Source: Proteobacteria bacterium ST_bin14
GTDB taxonomy: Bacteria; Pseudomonadota; Alphaproteobacteria; Sphingomonadales; Sphingomonadaceae
Length of the DNA stretch: 64,000 nucleotides
Assembly: GCA_002083655.1 (NCBI GenBank)
Contig: MSXR01000006.1
Span: 239,325-303,324 of the forward strand
Direction of reading: 5' to 3'
Part shown: positions 1-6,947 of the stretch, in pieces
Layout of the letters: the number at the start of each line of letters is the position of its first letter
How positions within the stretch are numbered: position 1 is the stretch's first letter
The notes under the pieces: generated by a model
Told to the model about the DNA's origin: nothing
The model's input: only the letters and a program-made list of their open reading frames with translations
The model's database searches: none
Position numbers and translations under genes: made by a program

Positions 1-987
1 CTCAGCCTCTTTGGCGGGTGGCATCACGCCGCTCGCATCCACCAGAATGCGGGTATAGGTTTGCACGCCGACAAAATCAGCCTTGGCGGCCTGGGCTATC
101 CAGGGGCCATAGATCAGGTCTTCGAATTCGGTTGCCTTGTTGCCAGGCCCCACACCCTGCACGTCCTGCATGCTGATCGTCACACCGACCGGGAAATCAC
201 CGGGGCCCGATTTGATCGCGTCAAACGCCAGTTCATGCGCGCGAACCTGATTGGCTTCGCTCTTCGCCAGATCAGCAAACAGCACAGAGGCGAACCGGTC
301 TGATCCGCTGGCCTTGGCGCACGCCGCCAGCATTGCCTTGACGAGTGGTTCGATGGCTTTCACTTCAGGCCGCGCCTGGATGAGGCGCGCGATATTGGCT
401 TCGTTGAAGGTGGACGCGGCTGCCATTAACGGCCCCAGTTTCGCCGTCGCCCGTTCGGCAAAGCGCGCGAAAATCTGGGGGCTATCGGGATGTTCAAAAC
501 CGCCCTTGGCCGCAAACCAGCGCGGGACGGTCCAGTGGCTATAGGTAACCACCGGGGCCAGGCCATGTTTGTGGCATTCCTCCAGCACGCGCAGATAATG
601 GTCGAGTTCCGCCTCACTGAACTTGCCGGGTTCGGGCTCTATCCGTGCCCATTCAATGCCAAAACGGTGCGCATTAAAGCCCAATTTTGCCGCCAGCGTG
701 ATATCTTCAGCATAACGATGATAGCTGTCGCATGCATCAAGCGATGCTTCCTGAAACAGTGTGGGCTTGACGTTTTCGGCCAGCCAGAAGTCTGAATTCG
801 TGTTGTTGCCCTCAATCTGGTGCGCCGCCGTCGCGGTGCCCCACAGGAACCCCTTGGGCAGTGGCTTGGTTGGCTTTGCAGCGCCCAAAGCTGGTGCGGG
901 CGAGAGCACCGCTGCCGCCAGCCCAACACTGCCCGCCATCAACGCGCGGCGCGATAGGCTGGCATCTTCATGCATCGGCTTGGTCAT
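1..987 (-). CDS. GH1-like glycoside hydrolase with Tat signal (partial, C terminus outside window)
   Basis: The 329 visible residues begin with a twin-arginine signal (SRRALMAG at residues 12-19, then an alanine-rich hydrophobic stretch), so export to the periplasm is likely. The mature part opens with the family 1 glycosidase signature PKGFLWGTATAAHQIEG and continues with FNAHRFGIEWARIEPEPG, both typical of the GH1 beta/alpha barrel. The acid/base motif, usually TFNEP, reads TFNEA with Glu at about residue 196. The nucleophile motif (ENG) lies beyond base 1. GH1 enzymes cleave beta-glycosides; the substrate cannot be told. It is read in the same direction as the DUF817 gene, 41 bases downstream of it. 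Confidence 0.8.
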   Translation of the reverse strand, partial: MTKPMHEDASLSRRALMAGSVGLAAAVLSPAPALGAAKPTKPLPKGFLWGTATAAHQIEGNNTNSDFWLAENVKPTLFQEASLDACDSYHRYAEDITLAAKLGFNAHRFGIEWARIEPEPGKFSEAELDHYLRVLEECHKHGLAPVVTYSHWTVPRWFAAKGGFEHPDSPQIFARFAERATAKLGPLMAAASTFNEANIARLIQARPEVKAIEPLVKAMLAACAKASGSDRFASVLFADLAKSEANQVRAHELAFDAIKSGPGDFPVGVTISMQDVQGVGPGNKATEFEDLIYGPWIAQAAKADFVGVQTYTRILVDASGVMPPAKEAE

Positions 988-1028
988 CTGTGCTCTCCCG
1001 CTTTTTTCAGCTTTGGGGCCAGGATAGC

Positions 1029-1898
1029 CTATCGGGCGGCGGGGGAGAAGCGGTGCTTGGGGTGGTGGAGCAGCGACACCAGCACGAACGAGATGATCAT
1101 CAGCAAATACCACGCACCCAGCTTTTCAGGCGATACCAGCTGCCAGCCATCGCGCTGGCCTGGATAGAGCCAGGCACGCGAGAAGGTGCCGATATTCTCG
1201 GCACCCCAGATGAACAGCGCAACCAGAAGCCAGCCAAGCAAAAGCGGCATGGCGCGGGGAGTGCGAAACGGCGTGAACCACACCGGCGTCCGCCAAAAAA
1301 GTATCGCCGTCGCGGCAAACAGCAACAGCCGGATATCGGGAAGCCAGTGGTGGGTGAAGAAATTCGCATAAATCGCCACGGCCAGCGCAATCGTGGTCCA
1401 GCGCGGGGGATAGTGATGAAACCGGAAATCGAAAATCCGCCAGACACGCGCGATGTAGCTGCCGACAGCGGCATACATGAAGCCGGAGAAGAGCGGCACA
1501 CCACCGATCCGGAGCAGGCTGGGCTCGGGATAGAGCCATGATCCGTGTGCCGTTTTAAATATTTCCATTACCGTGCCGACGAAATGGAAGGCCAGAATGA
1601 CCTTGGCTTCGCGAAGCGGCTCCAGTCGGAAGGCGATCATCCCGAGCTGGATCGCCACGGCACCGATCGTCAGAAAATCATAGCGGGCGAGCGGCGCGTC
1701 GGCGGGATAAAACAGATAGGTCGAGATCAGCATCGCCAGCATCAGCCCGCCAAACAGGCATGCCCAGCCTTGCTTGAAACCGAACAGCAAAAATTCATAC
1801 GTCCAGGCAGGCCAGCCAGGCGAGGGCGTGCACGCTTCCAGCCGGACGCGAACGCGCGCAAAACGCGTTGCGCCGCTAGGGGCGATCGGGTCAGCCAA
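1029..1898 (-). CDS. DUF817 family integral membrane protein (YoaT-like)
   Basis: This 289-residue protein is almost entirely hydrophobic, with about seven to eight membrane segments, and has conserved-looking blocks such as FHFVGTVMEIFKTAHGSW and ENIGTFSRAWLYPGQ. Those blocks fit the DUF817/YoaT family, whose function is unknown. The first codons overlap the end of the GFA-family gene by 8 bases, so the two are probably translated together. It sits in a minus-strand run: 229-residue unknown, MoxR ATPase, GFA protein, DUF817, then perhaps the GH1 gene. Family assignment is from recall of the conserved blocks. Confidence 0.75.
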   Translation of the reverse strand: MADPIAPSGATRFARVRVRLEACTPSPGWPAWTYEFLLFGFKQGWACLFGGLMLAMLISTYLFYPADAPLARYDFLTIGAVAIQLGMIAFRLEPLREAKVILAFHFVGTVMEIFKTAHGSWLYPEPSLLRIGGVPLFSGFMYAAVGSYIARVWRIFDFRFHHYPPRWTTIALAVAIYANFFTHHWLPDIRLLLFAATAILFWRTPVWFTPFRTPRAMPLLLGWLLVALFIWGAENIGTFSRAWLYPGQRDGWQLVSPEKLGAWYLLMIISFVLVSLLHHPKHRFSPAAR

Positions 1899-2304
1899 TC
1901 GGCGGGGGCTGGCGCTCGACCTGGTTCAAGTCAGGGTCGAAACAGGCCCAACTGGGCGCCGAGGCCGTCCAGATCAACTCGGTAGGGCGCACGCTGGCCG
2001 GATCGTCGAGAGCGCCGACGCGGATAGCAATGATGTCTTGATAATCGGTCATCCCGGTGAACATTGGCGTGCCGCATGCCGGGCAAAAGCCGCGCCGCAT
2101 CGCGTTGCCGCTATCCGCGACGCTTTCATACCATTGCAGATTGCCGGTCACCGCAAGGTCGCTTGAACGATAGGCGGCATTGGTCGTGCCGTTGCCCGAC
2201 CCCCAATATTGGCAGTCGCGGCACCAGCACGTCCGCACGCGGAGCGGCATGCCAGTGATCGCCACGCGCACCTGACCGCAAAGGCAGCCGGCGCCTTCGC
2301 TCAT
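1891..2304 (-). CDS. GFA family zinc-binding protein (DUF636, CENP-V/GFA fold)
   Basis: This 137-residue protein carries the spaced cysteines of the glutathione-dependent formaldehyde-activating enzyme fold: CLCG near the N terminus, CWCRDCQYW at about residues 26-34 and CPACGTPMF around 74-82. These residues bind structural and catalytic-site zinc in the family. Most members have no demonstrated formaldehyde chemistry, so only the fold is claimed. The ATG overlaps the stop of the MoxR gene by 4 bases (ATGA), which indicates translational coupling. Confidence 0.85.
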   Translation of the reverse strand: MSEGAGCLCGQVRVAITGMPLRVRTCWCRDCQYWGSGNGTTNAAYRSSDLAVTGNLQWYESVADSGNAMRRGFCPACGTPMFTGMTDYQDIIAIRVGALDDPASVRPTELIWTASAPSWACFDPDLNQVERQPPPIG

Positions 2305-3152
2305 TTATTCTGCTGCCGCTTTGCCATGAAGGCCAGCCGTTCGAACAGCATGACATCCTGTTCGTTCTTCAACAGCGCGCCGTGGAGCGGGGGGATAGCC
2401 TTGGTTGGGTCGCGGTTTTGGAGCACTTCCAGCGGCATGTCTTCGTGGAGCAACAGCTTCAGCCAGTCGAGCAGCTCGCTCGTGCTGGGCTTTTTCTTCA
2501 GGCCAGGCACTTCGCGAACATCATAAAAAATGTCCATCGCCTTGTTGACCAGGATTTTCTGAATGCCGGGGAAATGGACGTCGATAATTGCCTGCATCGT
2601 GCCGCGATCAGGAAATTTGATGTAATGGAAAAAGCACCGGCGCAGGAACGCGTCGGGCAGTTCCTTTTCATTGTTGCTAGTGATCACCACAATCGGCCGT
2701 TCAACGGCGCGGACGGTTTCCTTGGTTTCGTAAACATGGAATTCCATGCGATCGAGCTCTTGCAGCAGATCGTTGGGGAATTCGATATCGGCCTTGTCGA
2801 TCTCGTCGATCAGCAGCACCGGCGGCTTTTCGCGGGTGAACGCCTCCCACAATTTTCCTTTCCGGATATAGTTGGCGATGTCGTGCACCCGCTCATCGCC
2901 AAGCTGGCCGTCGCGCAGCCGGGCGACGGCATCATATTCATACAGGCCCTGCTGGGCCTTGGTGGTGGATTTGATGTTCCATTCGATCAGTTCGGCATCA
3001 ACCGCCTTGGCGATTTCATAGGCGAGTACGGTCTTGCCGGTGCCGGGTTCACCCTTCACCAGCAAGGGACGACGCAGCGTGACGGCGGCGTTAACGGCGA
3101 CCTTCAGGTCGTCGGTTGCAACATAGCTTTGGGTGCCTTCGAAACGCTTCAT
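2301..3152 (-). CDS. MoxR-family AAA+ ATPase
   Basis: The protein has Walker A GEPGTGKT (residues 34-41), Walker B VLLIDEID (112-119), a sensor-like ITSNNEKELPD and an arginine-finger-type FLRRCFF, which is the plan of MoxR-type chaperone ATPases. I use the start giving MKRFEGTQSY (283 residues) because this is the usual N terminus of the group; an in-frame ATG at 3209 would add 19 residues without a better ribosome site. MoxR ATPases commonly work with a von Willebrand factor A (CoxE-like) partner encoded just downstream. Here the next gene is a GFA protein and no such partner is adjacent. Confidence 0.88.
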   Translation of the reverse strand: MKRFEGTQSYVATDDLKVAVNAAVTLRRPLLVKGEPGTGKTVLAYEIAKAVDAELIEWNIKSTTKAQQGLYEYDAVARLRDGQLGDERVHDIANYIRKGKLWEAFTREKPPVLLIDEIDKADIEFPNDLLQELDRMEFHVYETKETVRAVERPIVVITSNNEKELPDAFLRRCFFHYIKFPDRGTMQAIIDVHFPGIQKILVNKAMDIFYDVREVPGLKKKPSTSELLDWLKLLLHEDMPLEVLQNRDPTKAIPPLHGALLKNEQDVMLFERLAFMAKRQQNK

Positions 3153-3251
3153 TCCACCATCCCCGAAAGATTCGAATATCGGGTTCGGGGATAGAGGGTT
3201 TTCGCCCATCCGCGCAAGCCGGGCTGAGCATGGTTCCTTCCAGGGACGTGT

Positions 3252-3941
3252 TCAGGCGCGGTCGCGGGCGCTCGCGCGGGCTTCGAGTAAATCCCACAGG
3301 CCGCGATGCTGGGCCAGCACTTGCTGCACACCGAACGCCATTGCGCGTTCGACTGCGGGTGCTTCGGCGGCGGCGGCAACAATGGTATCGGTCTCTTCAG
3401 GAAGCGGCAGCGCGTAAGCGGGCGGCGTAAACCCAAAACGATGCGCAGACACATCCAGCACCCGGCGCATCGCCGCCCAATCGATCACCAGGGCGATGGC
3501 GGCGCCGATCGCGCATCCGGTACGGTCTGATTGGGCGAGCATGTCAAGCGCATGGCGCTGGCCGACAACGGCGCTTTCCGATTCGGCCTGCCCCGGCGTG
3601 GACGGCAGCGGCCCTGCTGCAGAGGCCAGCTTGGCGAGCAGCGCGCGTTCGGTTGCAAACCCGTCAAGCGATACTTCCAGCCAGCCCTGAATCCCCGGCT
3701 GGCGGTTGCGCGCCAGGGCATGATCAAGAATGCCCGGCTGGCGACCGTGCAGCATGCACAGCGCATGGATGGCATCTGCCAGGTCGCGCACCGGCACGTG
3801 CGGCGAAGCGAGTCGGTGACTGAATGGATGCTTGTGGCTGCCATCAGCATCGATCAGCGCCGCGACGATGCTCCTGCCCGTGGGCAACGGTGTCGCCAGC
3901 CGGGCAGCCAGCGCAATAGGGGGTACCGGATCGATAGCCAT
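3252..3941 (-). CDS. hypothetical protein, 229 residues
   Basis: I do not recognise a catalytic motif. The protein is alanine-rich and looks soluble, with no signal peptide or membrane segment, and has a histidine-containing N-terminal part (DGSHKHPFSHRLAS, HALCMLHGRQPGILDHAL). Codon usage resembles its neighbours and no other long frame in the interval looks better, so it is probably real. It ends about 100 bases before the MoxR start on the same strand and may share a transcript. It may belong to a Sphingomonas-restricted DUF, but I cannot name it with confidence. Confidence 0.6.
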   Translation of the reverse strand: MAIDPVPPIALAARLATPLPTGRSIVAALIDADGSHKHPFSHRLASPHVPVRDLADAIHALCMLHGRQPGILDHALARNRQPGIQGWLEVSLDGFATERALLAKLASAAGPLPSTPGQAESESAVVGQRHALDMLAQSDRTGCAIGAAIALVIDWAAMRRVLDVSAHRFGFTPPAYALPLPEETDTIVAAAAEAPAVERAMAFGVQQVLAQHRGLWDLLEARASARDRA

Positions 3942-4074
3942 TGGTCTGTCTTGATCCCCGAAAATGAAACCGGACGCGCCGGCGAATCCGGCTATCGGGG
4001 CAAGTCATATACCGAAGCACGTAAAGACACGGTTTACAGGCGCTTAAGTCTGTCTCAATGCTTATGGCGTGATG

Positions 4075-4998
4075 TTAACGGGCAACAATCACCACGCTGA
4101 CAGCGTCGACCAATGATCCGTCGACGATGGGGCTGAAACCAATACGCACCGGCTTTGCAACCGAACCAGCGGCAAACAGGATGGCATCAACCTGCACCGG
4201 TGTGCGGGCGCTGATCGCGGTTTCGAGCGCCCGACCGACGGCCACCCGGGTGCCTAAATCGATCAATCCCACAAACCGCGTTCCGGCAAGTGATGCTGCG
4301 TCAACATGCGCCATCGCCGCGATCGCGCCAAACGGGGCTTCAAGATAGCCCCGTAAATTGATGCGGCCAATCGCTGCAAGACCGGTTGCCGCCAGTGCAT
4401 CGGTATCCGCCGCCCGTGCCGCCCGCATCGCTGAAAGCTCTTCAACAATCGTTATATCGCGAAACCGCAGGCAGGCGCCTGCGCCCACCGGATCAATCGC
4501 AACGGATACAGAGCGCCCGGCAAACGGCGCGCCGATTTCGATTTCTTCGTGCAAGCCCGACGCCACCACGCGAAGAACAGCCTCCATCAGCCAACCTGCA
4601 CTTGGCGTGCGCACCAGATCGGGCAGCGGCGTGCCCGGCCGTGCAGCATCACCAAAATAGCCGCGTGCTGCCCTGCTCGCGGCAATCAGCACCAGATTGC
4701 GATCAACAATCAAGATCAGATCGCGCGTCAGATCGAGCAGCGTTTCCATGCCCAACGCAGGCGCAGAGGCTTGCCCGAGCGGCGCTTCATGCGGCGCGCA
4801 CAGTGCCTGCATTATTTCGATTGATGTCAGCACAAAGCGGGGGCGCCCACGGTGGAGAACATATACCGGCTCGCGGCCCGCCCGCTCCTGCCACAGCCCG
4901 AAACGCCGGACGAGATCAGACGCGGTGACGACATTGGTGCCATTTAATGGCCCGGCTAAATTGGGGAGCTTCATGCGAATATATCGCCATTGCCGCAC
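4075..4998 (-). CDS. PAS-domain protein with Phd/YefM-antitoxin-like N terminus
   Basis: Residues about 20-68 (VTASDLVRRFGLWQERA, then PVYVLHRGRPRFVLTSIE) have the pattern of a prevent-host-death/YefM DNA-binding fold: short helix, strand, then a RGRPRFVL hairpin. Residues about 85-190 look like a PAS sensor domain (DLTRDLILIVDRNLVLIAASRAA ending in LRFRDIT), and the C-terminal third may be a second, weaker PAS-like domain. No kinase, GGDEF or EAL output domain follows. The inferred role is a single-component sensor/regulator. A start at 4974 (MKLPNLAG) is equally possible. No toxin gene is adjacent; the next gene upstream is divergent. Confidence 0.65.
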   Translation of the reverse strand: MRQWRYIRMKLPNLAGPLNGTNVVTASDLVRRFGLWQERAGREPVYVLHRGRPRFVLTSIEIMQALCAPHEAPLGQASAPALGMETLLDLTRDLILIVDRNLVLIAASRAARGYFGDAARPGTPLPDLVRTPSAGWLMEAVLRVVASGLHEEIEIGAPFAGRSVSVAIDPVGAGACLRFRDITIVEELSAMRAARAADTDALAATGLAAIGRINLRGYLEAPFGAIAAMAHVDAASLAGTRFVGLIDLGTRVAVGRALETAISARTPVQVDAILFAAGSVAKPVRIGFSPIVDGSLVDAVSVVIVAR

Positions 4999-5117
4999 AT
5001 GATGCGCAACTGGATTGCACCATTTTGGATGTAGCTGTTATATGGAAAAGGCCGCTTCTTCGGTAGGGTTCATTATCAATGCTTCACGCTAAGCCTATCG
5101 CTGGTTCAGGAACGCAA

Positions 5118-6065
5118 ATGTCGGCGCGGAAAAGTGCAAGAACTGTATTTTACACAGTTTTCGCACTTGCCTTGCTGGGGAATGGACCGACGAATAATGC
5201 CCCCGCCGCCACTGAATTGGTCGCCAGGCCAGGTGAATTGGTGGCAGCAACGATTGAGGGCGCGCCCGCGCGGCTGCGGGTGGTTTCAGGGGAGGCGGAT
5301 CGGCTGTTTCTCAACGCAGATTACGTTGCCCGCTCGGGCATCAAGCCTGCCTTCCTTATGGGCAACGGCAGCCTGAACATTGCTGGCAGGCGGGCGTTTA
5401 AGTTTAAGAACCGCCCGCTGGACTTCGTGATTGGCGGTATGGCGCAAAAGGGCCGGGCGATTTGGATTGCCGATGCACCTGCTGTGGCCGGCGACGGAAG
5501 TATTGGCCCCTGGGCGCTGCCGCACGCGCGCGTTACGCTGCAATTTGGGGATACAGATATCACCAGCCAGCGACACGATTTTCCGTTGTTCGGCAGCATC
5601 AGTTCGCAGAGCGTAACCACCTATAAAGAGGCGAGTTTTGGCGTCATTATCAATTTCGACCTTGACGACAATGGCGCTTATCCGGTTGCGTCGGCCGCCG
5701 CCGGTGCAGCGATTGCTCGGGCTTATGGTGGGACGCTGAGCGGGGCAAGCTGGGATATCAACATCCTGCTTGGCGTGATGCGCCCGGTGCGGTTGATGAC
5801 GTTGGAACGCCCGTTGGTGATTGGTCCGCTATCCATCAAGCAGATCGCAGTGCGCGTCCGCGACCGGATCGACGGGGCAGGGCGGGGCGACCCAATTCCT
5901 GACGGCACCGAAGATCCGTCGGAAATCCTTGTCTCAGCCAAGAAAAAAGGACCGCGCCCCTATTTCACGCTGTCGATTCCGCGCGCAACAATGGCCGCTT
6001 GCTCCCGCCTGACATTCGACAAGGCGGCGGTGCGGATCGAGCTGTGGTGCCGGGCGGGTGGGTAG
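5118..6065 (+). CDS. secreted hypothetical protein, possibly a degenerate retropepsin-like fold
   Basis: The chosen ATG follows AGGA at a good distance and gives a Lys/Arg-rich N terminus and hydrophobic core ending near AAATELV, which reads as a Sec signal peptide. The 315-residue protein is strand-rich. The part RLFLNADYVARSGIKPAFL followed by GDGSIGPWALPHARVTL is reminiscent of aspartyl-protease-like proteins, but the DTG catalytic triplet is absent (SGEAD stands in the expected place). This relation is a weak inference. It is divergent from the PAS-protein gene and followed by a 420-base repeat-filled gap. Confidence 0.6.
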   Translation: MSARKSARTVFYTVFALALLGNGPTNNAPAATELVARPGELVAATIEGAPARLRVVSGEADRLFLNADYVARSGIKPAFLMGNGSLNIAGRRAFKFKNRPLDFVIGGMAQKGRAIWIADAPAVAGDGSIGPWALPHARVTLQFGDTDITSQRHDFPLFGSISSQSVTTYKEASFGVIINFDLDDNGAYPVASAAAGAAIARAYGGTLSGASWDINILLGVMRPVRLMTLERPLVIGPLSIKQIAVRVRDRIDGAGRGDPIPDGTEDPSEILVSAKKKGPRPYFTLSIPRATMAACSRLTFDKAAVRIELWCRAGG

Positions 6066-6085
6066 AGCAAAGATGACTCTATACT

Positions 6086-6168
6086 GACCCGTTCGTCTTG
6101 AGCGAAGGCGATACACTCTGCGCGGCAGTTGGTACATGTTTCTCGACTGCGCTCGAAACGAACGGTCA
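6086..6168. repeat. A-family palindromic repeat (copy A1)
   Basis: The ends are inverted: CGTTCGTCTTGAGCGAAGGCG on the left faces CTCGACTGCGCTCGAAACGAACGG on the right, about 80 bases in all. The same sequence type recurs at 10894, 11252, 12545, 34090 and, weakly, 59926. Confidence 0.75.
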
Positions 6169-6204
6169 AGGAAAACTCACCGAAATCATATAGTTGAAAT
6201 ATGA

Positions 6205-6288
6205 ACCGTCATTGCGAGCGCAGCGAAGAAATACAGCCTATCCTCAAGCGGCGCAGCTGGATTGCTTCGCTGCGCTCGCAATGACGGT
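6205..6288. repeat. B-family long palindrome (copy B1)
   Basis: Arms of 24 bases (6205-6228 and 6265-6288, core CATTGCGAGCGCAGCGAAG) are perfect inverted copies with a 36-base loop. A second copy lies at 31890-31968. RNA from either strand could form a stable hairpin. Confidence 0.85.
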
Positions 6289-6400
6289 GATCCTGAATTA
6301 CAGTCCAATGCTTCAGGCCGTGAACCCATCAACGGCCGGTTTTGAAAAGAAGGCTGAATGGCCGACATTGGGTGGGAAGCGGTCACTTCAACTTCGGTTG

Positions 6401-6452
6401 TGTCCCCGCGAAGGCGGGGACCCAGTCTGGGCTCCCGCCTTCGCGGGAGCAC
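6401..6452. repeat. C-family palindrome
   Basis: Two inner hairpins (CCCCGCGAAGGCGGGG and CTCCCGCCTTCGCGGGAG) are inverted to one another around CCCAGTCTGGG. This is a REP-like unit of a type common in high-GC proteobacteria. With A1 and B1 it fills the gap between 6066 and 6487, where I see no gene. Confidence 0.75.
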
Positions 6453-6487
6453 AACGTCAACGACAGCAATTGGGCGGAAGCAGCCCG

Positions 6488-6808
6488 TCAGACGCGAAAG
6501 AACCCCCAGCCGTCTGACCGGCCACCGTAAGTCCGAGCGCGTGCATCGAAGCGCTCCTCCCACGACGTAACATTCACGGCCGACGGCTCCATCTCTGCCG
6601 ACACCGTGACATCCCATGGGTCTTCTTCGCGCTCGGTTTCCACGAGGTCGATCTCGAAGCCATCGCTACCGCACTCCTTAGCGAACGCTTCCGCCGAGGC
6701 TTGATCGGGGAAGACATGCGAAAAATCGACTGGACGAGACGGGCCGAGGTCGCTTCCGTCTCTCTGCATTCTGGCAAGGATTTCAGTATTTTCTTCGAGC
6801 AGTAACAT
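6488..6808 (-). CDS. RraB-family protein (regulator of RNase E, B-type)
   Basis: This 106-residue acidic protein begins with a helix (LEENTEILARMQRDGSDL), has a central FPDQASAEAFAKEC-GFEI block and ends in GGRSDGWGFF. That matches the E. coli RraB plan, including the closing DGWG motif. RraB binds RNase E and alters its activity. The ATG at 6808 is preceded by AGAGG at a normal distance; an upstream GTG would add only two residues. It lies downstream of rpoD on the same strand with a 139-base gap. Confidence 0.75.
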   Translation of the reverse strand: MLLLEENTEILARMQRDGSDLGPSRPVDFSHVFPDQASAEAFAKECGSDGFEIDLVETEREEDPWDVTVSAEMEPSAVNVTSWEERFDARARTYGGRSDGWGFFRV

Positions 6809-6947
6809 AGGCACCTCTGACTGACGCCCGAACCTGAACGAGTGTCAGGATTGGCGCAAGCTCCCCGCTGCCGGGAACGACGACATCTGGGGCGGTAGCC
6901 GACCAGCCGCCTTTATGAACCTATGCCCTAACCGTCCACCCCAACGC

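Noticed and set aside
6061..6530. Several short frames in the 6.1-6.5 kb gap
   Set aside because: They are translations of the A, B and C repeats (for example LRAQR and SLGSRLRG strings) and change with every repeat copy.
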